Positions 40,091 to 46,495 of a stretch of 64,000 bases of DNA are shown here, piece after piece. The stretch is from assembly GCA_965197865.1 (NCBI GenBank), contig CBDANZ010000003.1, forward strand, positions 625,459 through 689,458, written 5' to 3'. The stretch is from CBDANZ01 sp965197865 (GTDB lineage: Bacteria > Acidobacteriota > Vicinamibacteria > Vicinamibacterales > CAVVIG01). Under the pieces are notes generated by a model, which was not told the DNA's origin, searched no databases, and saw nothing but the letters and a program-made list of their open reading frames with translations. How positions within the stretch are numbered: position 1 is the first letter of the stretch; every line of letters starts with the position of its first letter. Both the position numbers and the translations under genes were made by a program.

Positions 40091-40729
40091 TTAGACCCGC
40101 CCGATCAAGCGCTCGTACTCCTCCTGCGTGTCGATGTCCAGGAAGGCACCCTCATCGCTGGTTTCGATATCGCCGGCAGTCGAAGCATGTGCGCGCACCA
40201 CGGCCTTCGCGCCGCCAGACGGATCGGCCCGGCGCAGCGCGTCGAACAGAGATCGGTCGACAAGCACCGGGTGCCCGTGCTCGCTTCCCCGCACCGGACG
40301 CACGATGGCCGCCTGGTTTGCGCGATAGCGCTCGACGACCGCGCGCATCGTCGCCACGGAAACGAGCGGAACATCAACGAGCGTGAGCAGCATGGCGCTG
40401 ACACCGGGCCGATCGATCGCGCGTAGGCCGGCCAACAGCGACGAGAACTGCCCCGACCCATAATCGCGGTTGACCACGAACCGGACCGCCAGGCCGCGGT
40501 CGGCCACGCTGGCCGCGACTGCCTCGGCTTGGTGGCCCAGCACCACGACAATGTCCTCGACGTCAGCCTCCTGAAACGTTCGAATGATGCGCGTCAGAAA
40601 CGTGTCGCCGTATCCGAGCGGAAGTAGAGCCTTCGAGCGGCCCATCCGCGTCGATTCGCCGGCCGCGAGCACGACAACGGGAATCACTCTGGTGATGGTA
40701 GATCCGAACTGTCGACCGTGACCTGACAC
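40091..40729 (-). CDS. MocA/MobA-type nucleotidyltransferase
   Basis: A 212-residue nucleotidyltransferase of the molybdenum-cofactor group. VVVLAAGESTRMGRSKALLP is the NTP-binding loop, with LRAIDRPGVSAMLLTLVDVP (metal-binding aspartate) and RGSEHGHPVLVDRSLFDAL following. CTP or GTP transfer to molybdopterin is the family function (MocA for the cytosine form used by xanthine dehydrogenase-type enzymes). The start is either 40729 or GTG 40687, immediately before VIPVVVLAAG. Fits with moaD, moaE and fdhE elsewhere in the window. Confidence 0.8.
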   Translation of the reverse strand: MSGHGRQFGSTITRVIPVVVLAAGESTRMGRSKALLPLGYGDTFLTRIIRTFQEADVEDIVVVLGHQAEAVAASVADRGLAVRFVVNRDYGSGQFSSLLAGLRAIDRPGVSAMLLTLVDVPLVSVATMRAVVERYRANQAAIVRPVRGSEHGHPVLVDRSLFDALRRADPSGGAKAVVRAHASTAGDIETSDEGAFLDIDTQEEYERLIGRV

Positions 40730-40750
40730 TATGCGCTAGAATCGCAGCTG

Positions 40751-40942
40751 ATGAGCAACGTCGACCTCCACATTCGTTGTCAGCGCTGCGGCACTGAGAT
40801 GGAGCTGCGCGACCCGGGGCCGGGCATGCCGTGGCCCCCGGACCAATTCTGGGTATGTCCTCGATGCGGACGCCACTTCTGGTCCACCTACCCGCCACCA
40901 AACCGCGAGAAGGCCAAGCCGGCCACGGAACCCACCTCATGA
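40751..40942 (+). CDS. Small zinc-ribbon protein
   Basis: A 63-residue protein with two zinc knuckles, RCQRCGTEME near residues 9-18 and WVCPRCGRHFW near 34-44, and a Pro/Lys-rich tail. It is divergent from the MocA-like gene. TAGAAT (40737-40742) is 8 bases before its ATG, so it may be leaderless. Its stop overlaps the ATG of the acidic protein (ATGA). Confidence 0.7.
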   Translation: MSNVDLHIRCQRCGTEMELRDPGPGMPWPPDQFWVCPRCGRHFWSTYPPPNREKAKPATEPTS

Positions 40943-41094
40943 AGCGGCTGGCCCTCGACGAGGACTCTGACGAGGACCTGGAAGACGAGGACGACCTCGA
41001 GGAGGATGAGGGCGAAGACGACGAGAACGAGGACGAAGAGGACGAAGAAACCGAGACGTGGCAGGTTGTGGGACGATCAGCTCCATTGCCTTGA
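40939..41094 (+). CDS. Very acidic small protein
   Basis: A 51-residue protein, coupled as ATGA to the zinc-ribbon gene. From residue 7 to about 40 it is almost entirely Asp and Glu, then WQVVGRSAPLP. The acidic run is encoded by mixed GAC/GAT/GAG/GAA codons, not one repeated triplet, which favours a real protein over expanded repeat. Such tails can mimic DNA or bind basic proteins; no specific role can be given. Confidence 0.55.
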   Translation: MKRLALDEDSDEDLEDEDDLEEDEGEDDENEDEEDEETETWQVVGRSAPLP

Positions 41095-41110
41095 AAACGG
41101 GGGTCTTCGC

Positions 41111-41140
41111 TTGACTTCCGTCCTGGAAACTGCCTAGACT
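41111..41140 (+). promoter_or_regulatory. Promoter of the first cold-shock gene
   Basis: TTGACT (41111-41116), 18 bases, TAGACT (41135-41140). Start of transcription would be about 41147, giving an untranslated leader of about 135 bases before the cold-shock ATG. Confidence 0.6.
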
Positions 41141-41146
41141 GACGCG

Positions 41147-41259
41147 GAATTTTCAGCTCTTTTAGGGCTGGACGGAAATTCAGCCGGTTACGTGTCTCGA
41201 CGGCCAGGTCTCCTCGCCGCCCCGTTGTCGGCTGTAATGCCCTTGGGATGTCCCCAGGG
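41147..41259 (+). promoter_or_regulatory. Structured 5' leader of the cold-shock gene
   Basis: Two hairpins. The first, right at the predicted transcription start, has outer stem GAATTT (41147-41152)/AAATTC (41176-41181) and inner stem CAGCTC/GGGCTG around TTTTA. The second (41240-41259) is CCCTTGGG-ATGT-CCCCAGGG with one mismatch. Cold-shock mRNAs in other bacteria have long folded leaders that switch with temperature; that role is inferred here. Confidence 0.5.
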
Positions 41260-41282
41260 TGGCGGAACGGAGGGCTTCGGCT

Positions 41283-41489
41283 ATGCAGACCGGGACAATC
41301 GCACGGCTGCTCATCGACAAAGGATTCGGCTTCATCCGCGACGAGAGCGGCATCGAACACTTCTTCCACCGCAGTTCGGTTCGGGGCGCTGTTTTTGAAC
41401 TGCTTCGCGAAGGCCAGCGCGTCGAGTTCACCACGGAAGAGTCAGGCAAGGGACCTCGTGCAGGCGACGTTCGGTTAATCGAGAGCTGA
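41283..41489 (+). CDS. Cold-shock domain protein
   Basis: A 68-residue single-stranded nucleic-acid-binding OB fold. The RNP1-like motif is KGFGFIRD near residues 12-19 and the RNP2-like motif EHFFHRSSV near 24-32. Compared with CspA the first motif keeps the aromatic residues and the loop to the second is short. ATG 41283 has GGAGGG upstream and follows the long leader; a second ATG at 41259 is in frame but lies inside the leader hairpin. A second cold-shock gene is on the other strand at 42 kb. Confidence 0.85.
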   Translation: MQTGTIARLLIDKGFGFIRDESGIEHFFHRSSVRGAVFELLREGQRVEFTTEESGKGPRAGDVRLIES

Positions 41490-41574
41490 TCTTCTCAACT
41501 TTCCGATCGCTACGCCCATACCCGACCCACAGCCTCAGGAGCTCCGGGCCGTTTTTCTTTTCGGCACAAGATCG

Positions 41575-41671
41575 TGGCGGAAGCGCCTGGGAGTCGAACC
41601 CAGCCTCCCCGTGCGAGCGGGGAGCAGCCGGTTTTGAAGACCGGGAGGGCCACCGGACCCCGTTCGCTTCC
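41575..41671 (-). tRNA. selC: tRNA-Sec (selenocysteine, anticodon TCA)
   Basis: A 97-base minus-strand tRNA. The acceptor stem GGAAGCG pairs with CGCTTCC, followed by G and encoded CCA. The anticodon loop CTTCAAA has TCA in the middle, reading UGA. A long variable arm (CTGCTCCCCGC...GGGGAG) and the GGTTCGACTCC T loop complete it. Length, long extra arm and anticodon are those of bacterial selenocysteine tRNA. It implies a working selenocysteine system (SelA, SelB, SelD) elsewhere. Confidence 0.95.
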
Positions 41672-41816
41672 GAAAGGAAGCCGCCGACAGGAGCGGGCCT
41701 CCGAGGCCCACCAGCCCCGCGGCCCCGAAAGAGCCGCGCTACACGAGCCCAGGCGCGCCGTCGACGTCGAAGAGGATGAGTGCGCGGCTGCCCTAGCCGG
41801 GGTCAGTCGTCACTCG

Positions 41817-42017
41817 TCAGCTTTCGACACACACGTTGCCGGCTCGGGGGCCCTTGGGTGACGACTCTTCGTCGAAGCTGACGCGCCGACCGTCGCTGAG
41901 CTCGTCGAAGCTGCTCTGCACCGAGCTACGATGAAAGAACCACTCCTGGCCGCCGTCGTCCCGGATGAACCCAAACCTCCGGTCCCGAACGAGTCGCTTG
42001 ATCGTGCCACTTGGCAT
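41817..42017 (-). CDS. Cold-shock domain protein
   Basis: A 66-residue OB-fold protein resembling the one at 41.3 kb: RRFGFIRDD and EWFFHRSSV stand in place of RNP1 and RNP2, and both end in a GPRAG stretch. ATG 42017 is chosen because AAGGAG stands 6 bases upstream. Between this gene and tRNA-Sec (41672-41816) are GC-rich palindromes (GGGCCTC/GAGGCCC near 41700) but no gene. Confidence 0.85.
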   Translation of the reverse strand: MPSGTIKRLVRDRRFGFIRDDGGQEWFFHRSSVQSSFDELSDGRRVSFDEESSPKGPRAGNVCVES

Positions 42018-42026
42018 TCGATTCTC

Positions 42027-42046
42027 CTTGGGCGCGTGTGCCCAAG
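42027..42046 (-). promoter_or_regulatory. Hairpin overlapping the ribosome site of the second cold-shock gene
   Basis: Minus strand CTTGGGC, loop ACACGC, GCCCAAG. The 3' arm ends in AAG, which is the first half of the AAGGAG ribosome-binding sequence. This would hide part of that site, as in RNA thermometers. No experiment supports it. Confidence 0.45.
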
Positions 42047-42166
42047 CACGGACAATCACTATCCATTCTTCGCCAGACCGGCTCGAATTCAGCTGAAGAA
42101 CCCGGCCGAGTTACCACGCTCATCCAGATGCTGACATGAAGTCCCGCGCCGATGTACAGGTTCGGG

Positions 42167-42631
42167 CTACTCCGTCACCGTGATGTTGATTGACGAGCAC
42201 AGTCCGGTCATGGTGGCATGCAGATCGTCGCCAATCTGCAGTGCGAGCGTGTGTGACCCCGACGGCAGCTGCATGTCGATCTCATTCTTGCCGTCTCCAA
42301 AATGAACCCACGGGGCCGCCTGCGGAACCACGCTGCCTACGGGTAGACATTCCGTGTCGACGCCGACGTGATGATGTCCCATCCCTGGCCGCGCCTTCTC
42401 GACGGTGTCCGGTGGGACCGGCGCAATCTCGAAATTCTCGATGCCGAACCTGAGGCGCACCGGACTCTGGACCGTGGCCCCGTCCTGCGGCTCCTCGAAG
42501 AACACACGTGGCCCGGCGGGCGGTTGTGATGCCGGCGCGGGCGGCTGTGATGCCGGCTCGTTCGACCCGCAGCCGACGGTCACGACTACCGCAGCCATCA
42601 GCGCAAGCCAGGAAAGCTTCTTGCCATACAT
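42167..42631 (-). CDS. DUF4399 lipoprotein
   Basis: A 154-residue lipoprotein: signal and lipobox ALMAAVVVTVGCGSNE, cysteine near residue 21, then a Pro/Ala-rich linker. The DUF4399 domain follows: FFEEPQDGATVQSPVRLRFG, GMGHHHVGVDTE (conserved histidines) and APWVHFGDGKNEIDMQLPSG, THALQ-type end. The histidine cluster suggests metal binding; the role is not established. It would be lipidated by Lgt and cleaved by LspA, both encoded in this window. ATG 42631 is chosen at the start of the signal. Confidence 0.85.
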   Translation of the reverse strand: MYGKKLSWLALMAAVVVTVGCGSNEPASQPPAPASQPPAGPRVFFEEPQDGATVQSPVRLRFGIENFEIAPVPPDTVEKARPGMGHHHVGVDTECLPVGSVVPQAAPWVHFGDGKNEIDMQLPSGSHTLALQIGDDLHATMTGLCSSINITVTE

Positions 42632-42825
42632 GTGTGATTCTCCTTTTTGCACGTGTACTCGGGTCCCCACGCCCCCGCTCACCCGCGAACGCAGCGAGAT
42701 TCGAGGAGGCTTAGGGCTACCCCGAGCTTAACGACACATTCTCCGTCCACGACGTCTATTTGCGCAACTGGCCGGCGCGTCAGAACCGGTCTTGCGATGC
42801 CACGTGGCCCGGGACCGGCCGAGAG

Positions 42826-43311
42826 CTAGGAGCCGAGCAGCCGGTTGACCTCGTCGACGACGCGGCTTGATTCGCCCAGCGCGTCGATTTCAAGCTTGGC
42901 CGCGGCGAGATTACCGATGATGGCAGCATAAGCGAAGAACGCGTGAACCATCGGCGGCAGCACGCCGGTGTCGACGCTCGCCCCGAGAATGGCAGCTGTC
43001 ATGGTGAGGGCCATTGCCAGCGTACCGATGGAAAACACCGGCTTCCTCGCTGCCGCGATCCGGCCCACGTACAGGCGGTAGCGCGGATCGTGGGCGGCGC
43101 CGTGGCCCCCCTCGATCATCGCATCTTTGACGGCTTTTCCTTTCCCGATGAGATAGAACATCATCATCGAATGTGAAAGCAGCGTCAACATCGTCGAGAA
43201 GATGCCGAAGGTGATGTGGCGCGATACGTCTGCGCCCTGCAGGCCGACAATCGTCGTCGCGACCAGTCCACATAGACCGAGGCCGACCGCGGTGAGCAGG
43301 GCCGGGGTCAC
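42826..43311 (-). CDS. Small integral membrane protein
   Basis: A 161-residue protein with about four transmembrane helices: TPALLTAVGLGLCGLVATTI, FGIFSTMLTLLSHSMMMFYL, PVFSIGTLAMALTMTAAILG and MVHAFFAYAAIIGNLAAAKL. A cytoplasmic loop (KAVKDAMIEGGHGAAHDPRY) lies between the second and third. There are no conserved charged pairs to suggest a transporter; function unknown. It starts directly after the stop of the PHP gene (43312/43311) and is probably cotranscribed with it. Confidence 0.65.
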   Translation of the reverse strand: MTPALLTAVGLGLCGLVATTIVGLQGADVSRHITFGIFSTMLTLLSHSMMMFYLIGKGKAVKDAMIEGGHGAAHDPRYRLYVGRIAAARKPVFSIGTLAMALTMTAAILGASVDTGVLPPMVHAFFAYAAIIGNLAAAKLEIDALGESSRVVDEVNRLLGS

Positions 43312-44130
43312 CTAGCGTCTCGCTTTCAGTCTCGCGTACGCATCGGCCGGCAGCGACACGCTCCCCAGTCCACCGCCGCCGTGCGACTGGTCTCGGTGAT
43401 AATCCGATCCACCCGATACCGCAAGGACGAGCCGATCGGCCATCTGGAGGTAGTGCCGTGTCGTCCTTGCGTCATGATCGGTGTGATACGCCTCAAGCGA
43501 GCCAAGGCCCGCCCGGGCGAACTTCGGAATCCATTCGTCGTGCTCCACGAACACGGGATGCGCGAGCGACGCAATGCCGCCGGCGTCACGAATCCGCGTA
43601 AACACCTCCTCGGGTGCGGCGTCGCTTCGAGACACGAATGCAGGGCGTCCTCGAGCGAGCCACAGGTCGAAGGCTTCGCTCATCGTGGCGACGTGACCGC
43701 CAGCCACGAGCACGCGCGCGATCCAGGGGCGACCAACTACTCGAGACGGATCGGCGATCCCCGGTTGCACGATGGCGTCGACGTCGAGCGAGATGCCGTG
43801 AGCGGCCAATCGATCGACCATCACGCGGACACGATCCAGCCGCCGACGCCTCTGATCTGCGAGAAACGTCTGCAGCGCCGCCGATTGCACGTCGATGAAG
43901 TAGCCGAGCACGTGCACGTCGACACCGTTCACAATCGCCGTGATCTCGATGCCGGGGACGAACTCGATCCAGGTCGCGGTGCAGGCAGTCTGCGCAGCTT
44001 CGCAACCGTCGGACGTGTCGTGATCGGTCACGGCGAGCACCGTCACACCGGCGGCGGCCGAGCGGGCCACCAGATCTTCCGGCGTGCACCGGCCGTCAGA
44101 CGCTGTGGTGTGGGTGTGAAGGTCGATCAA
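43312..44130 (-). CDS. PHP-domain phosphoesterase (RNase AM/YciV-like)
   Basis: A 272-residue PHP-domain metal-dependent phosphoesterase: IDLHTHTTASDGRCTPEDLV, VLAVTDHDTSDGCEAAQTA, VPGIEITAIVNGVDVHVLGY and the last-third HPVFVEHDEWI and SGGSDYHRDQSHGGGGLG. Characterised relatives remove 5' nucleotides from RNA or hydrolyse 3',5'-bisnucleotides; which applies here is unknown. Coupled to the Fur-ferritin gene by an ATGA overlap at 44127-44130. Confidence 0.88.
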   Translation of the reverse strand: MIDLHTHTTASDGRCTPEDLVARSAAAGVTVLAVTDHDTSDGCEAAQTACTATWIEFVPGIEITAIVNGVDVHVLGYFIDVQSAALQTFLADQRRRRLDRVRVMVDRLAAHGISLDVDAIVQPGIADPSRVVGRPWIARVLVAGGHVATMSEAFDLWLARGRPAFVSRSDAAPEEVFTRIRDAGGIASLAHPVFVEHDEWIPKFARAGLGSLEAYHTDHDARTTRHYLQMADRLVLAVSGGSDYHRDQSHGGGGLGSVSLPADAYARLKARR

Positions 44131-45119
44131 CTCGATGATCGCACAGGAGTCTGACGCGGCGCGCGACGCCGCTCCTCTCCATGACGCTTGCCCTGAGCCT
44201 GTCGAACGGCGCGGTACTCGCCGATGAGCAGATCGAGATGGGCGCGCTCCTCGGCGGCAAACTCGAGAAAGATCTGCTTACCTTCAGAATCTTCGAAGCG
44301 CTCGCCGTAGTGTTTGAAGAACCGATGGGATCCCCGCTCGCACTTGATGCCGATTAGCAGCGCCCGCTCTTCGTCGACGCCCTGGCGGAGCTTCTCGGTG
44401 CCTTCGGCGAACAACCCGCTGGCAGCGCCCTTGAAGAACAGGAAGGTCGGCCACGACTCGAGCTGCGGGTCCTGCGCGAGCAGCGCCCGGTAGCGCGTTT
44501 CCAGCGTGCTCAGGTGGTCGCGCTCCTCGGCAGCCAGCCGCTGGAAGACGGTGCGGCCGCGCGGGTCGGTCGTGAGACCGGCCGCGCGCGAATAAAACTC
44601 CAGACCGCTTCGCTCGGTGGCGATCGCGATCCGGAGCGCGTCGCGGGCAAACACCCGCTCGGTCGTCGCGCCGTCAATTGGCACGGTCTTTATACCGGTG
44701 CGGCATTCCTCGCACGTGCCGAAGACCTGAATAACGGTCTGGTTGGACGCGAAATTTCGAGACGCCGCAATTTCCTCGACGAGCGACTCGACGTCGGAGC
44801 TGAGAAACTCTGACGAGCGATGGCACGTGTGGCAGACTAGGTGAAAATGCCGCGGGTGACGGTAGGATGGTTCGAAGCGTGAGCGGCCTTCGCCGAAGTC
44901 CACTTTCCGGGCAACGCCCGCGCCGACCATCCACTGCAGGGTCCGATAAACCGTGGCGCGGCCGATGCCGGGATCTTCGCGCCGAACCAAATCGAAGAGA
45001 TCGTCCGCGCTCAGGTGGCCTTCCTGGCGCAGGAACGTATTCAGAATGCGGTCGCGCTTGCTGGAGCGTTTGGCCCCGGCTGGACGCAGGCTCGAGATGT
45101 CCGGAAACTGGCGCTCCAA
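44127..45119 (-). CDS. Fur-family regulator fused to a ferritin-like diiron domain
   Basis: A 330-residue protein. Residues about 20-145 are a Fur-type DNA-binding and metal-binding unit (GHLSADDLFDLVRREDPGIG, ATVYRTLQWMV, HFHLVCHTCH with Cys96/99, GTCEECR with Cys136/139). Residues 160-305 are a rubrerythrin/ferritin-like four-helix bundle with a complete pair of ExxH ligands: Glu199-His202 and Glu291-His294, plus Glu169 or Glu174 and Glu261 on the facing helices. Fur and ferritin-like parts are normally separate proteins; here one polypeptide could sense iron or peroxide at the diiron centre and regulate genes directly. The tail (RQAQGKRHGEERRR) overlaps a dispersed repeat. Confidence 0.85.
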   Translation of the reverse strand: MERQFPDISSLRPAGAKRSSKRDRILNTFLRQEGHLSADDLFDLVRREDPGIGRATVYRTLQWMVGAGVARKVDFGEGRSRFEPSYRHPRHFHLVCHTCHRSSEFLSSDVESLVEEIAASRNFASNQTVIQVFGTCEECRTGIKTVPIDGATTERVFARDALRIAIATERSGLEFYSRAAGLTTDPRGRTVFQRLAAEERDHLSTLETRYRALLAQDPQLESWPTFLFFKGAASGLFAEGTEKLRQGVDEERALLIGIKCERGSHRFFKHYGERFEDSEGKQIFLEFAAEERAHLDLLIGEYRAVRQAQGKRHGEERRRAPRQTPVRSSS

Positions 45120-45168
45120 ATCACACCAAACACCAGTTCACGAATTCACCAGCTCGCCGGTTCCGAGG

Positions 45169-45498
45169 TTACTCCGTGGTGAACGACTGCCCGCAGCCGC
45201 ATGTGGAAGTGGCGCTCGGGTTCTTGATCGTAAAGCCGCCGCCGGTGGTGGTGTCGACGAAATCGACCTCGGCGTTCTCCAGGTACCTGATGCTGATCGG
45301 ATCGACATAGAGCTTGACGCCATGCGACTCGTAGATTTGATCGCCCGCGCCCTGCCCGTTTTCCTCGATCATGAGCCCGTACTGAAAGCCCGAGCACCCG
45401 CCGCCCTGCACGAACACCCGCAGGCCGCTGCCGTTCTTGTTCTCTTCCGTCAGTAGCTCGGCGACCTTCGTCGCTGCCATTTCCGAGACATTAATCAT
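45169..45498 (-). CDS. erpA: A-type iron-sulfur carrier, ErpA/IscA-like
   Basis: A 109-residue A-type Fe-S carrier that delivers clusters to target proteins. The three ligand cysteines are Cys35 (GGGCSGFQYG), Cys100 and Cys102 (STCGCGQSF). The mid-part VDPISIRYLENAEVDFVD fits ErpA. AGGAG stands 9 bases before ATG 45498 and TATAAT lies at 45530-45525 on the minus strand. Probable supplier of clusters to the Fe-S and diiron proteins encoded nearby. Confidence 0.9.
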   Translation of the reverse strand: MINVSEMAATKVAELLTEENKNGSGLRVFVQGGGCSGFQYGLMIEENGQGAGDQIYESHGVKLYVDPISIRYLENAEVDFVDTTTGGGFTIKNPSATSTCGCGQSFTTE

Positions 45499-45524
45499 GG
45501 GTATTACTCCTAGGATTACCCGTC

Positions 45525-45557
45525 ATTATACCATTGGTGTTCATACCATTGGTGTTC
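45525..45557. promoter_or_regulatory. erpA -10 box and tandem 15-bp duplication
   Basis: ATACCATTGGTGTTC is present twice in tandem (45528-45542, 45543-45557). Together with the preceding bases the first copy's left end forms TATAAT on the minus strand (45530-45525), which fits a -10 for erpA. The second copy ends 2 bases before the fdhE start codon, so the duplication occupies the whole gap between the divergent promoters and may create alternative promoter spacing. Confidence 0.5.
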
Positions 45558-45559
45558 CG

Positions 45560-46495
45560 ATGACCTTCCTCGCCCTGGCGCCAGCGACCCGCGACGCCAG
45601 ACTGGCCGCGGCCGCCGGCCGCTTTGACGCGATTCTCGCCGCGCGGCCGGATCTGCAGCCTGCCGTCGCGCTCCAGAAACAACTGATCGGCCTCGTCGTG
45701 GACCTGACGGACGAGGTCGAGCACGGTCGGCTGCCGCGGCTCTCGCTTCCGGCCAAGTACGTCGCCGCCAAGCTCGCGCGGGGCCTCCCCGCGCTCGCCG
45801 GAGAGCCAATTCCGCTGCCCGTTGCGTTGCTCACGCCGACTTTTCTCCGCCTGTGCGAGGAGCTCGCGAAGGGCGGCGCTGGCGAGGCCGCGGAGCACAT
45901 TCGTTCCGCCATCGAGGAAGCGAAACTGGACCTCGGATCGCTGCTCGCCGCGTCGCTCGCGCGCGACGGAAAAGCGATCCGACCCGGCGCCGTTCACCGC
46001 GGTCTTTCTCCCGATCTGCTCTGGCTCCTCGCAGAGCTCGCCGTGAGTCCCGTCGCACACGCCCTGCAGAACGCACTGCTCACGCCTGCCTCCGATGATG
46101 CCGTGCTGGCCGCCGCCCTAGCGGGCTGGGACCATGGTTACTGTCCGGCATGCAGCTCGTGGCCGGCGCTGGTCGAGGTCACATCGAGCCGCCGCGTGCT
46201 GCAGTGCTCGTTCTGCGCGTTTGCGCGGACGCCGACACGCTGTTCGTGCGTCTATTGCGGAGAGGACGGCGACCAATTCCTCACCGTCACGCCGAGCGAG
46301 GAGCGGCGCAATCGCCGTATCGAATTCTGCGGCGCCTGTCGCGGATATCTGAAAAACGTCGACGTCGTCGCGCTGTCGCCGTTTCCCCTGCTCGCCATCG
46401 CCGATCTCGAAACCATCGATCTCGACGTGGTGGCGATGCAGCGCGGATACTCGAGGCCTCCGCTAAAAGAATTCCCGGCACGACCGGGCGCCTAG
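45560..46495 (+). CDS. fdhE: Formate dehydrogenase accessory protein FdhE
   Basis: A 311-residue FdhE, a cytoplasmic protein required for assembly or redox state of membrane formate dehydrogenases. An N-terminal helical half (LAPATRDARLAAAAGRFDAI) is followed by three rubredoxin-like zinc/iron knuckles: YCPACSSWPALVEV, VLQCSFCAFARTPTRCSCVY with CGEDGDQF, and IEFCGACRGYLKNVDV. The match is clear although overall it is at the short end of the family. No formate dehydrogenase genes are in the window; a selenocysteine tRNA is 4 kb away. The stop shares CTAG with the convergent fumarase. Confidence 0.88.
   Translation: MTFLALAPATRDARLAAAAGRFDAILAARPDLQPAVALQKQLIGLVVDLTDEVEHGRLPRLSLPAKYVAAKLARGLPALAGEPIPLPVALLTPTFLRLCEELAKGGAGEAAEHIRSAIEEAKLDLGSLLAASLARDGKAIRPGAVHRGLSPDLLWLLAELAVSPVAHALQNALLTPASDDAVLAAALAGWDHGYCPACSSWPALVEVTSSRRVLQCSFCAFARTPTRCSCVYCGEDGDQFLTVTPSEERRNRRIEFCGACRGYLKNVDVVALSPFPLLAIADLETIDLDVVAMQRGYSRPPLKEFPARPGA

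Noticed and set aside
41520..41574. Intrinsic terminator after the first cold-shock gene (TTTTTCTTTT stretch)
   Set aside because: There is a T-rich run but no adequate stem directly before it; only GGAGCTCC, with no loop.
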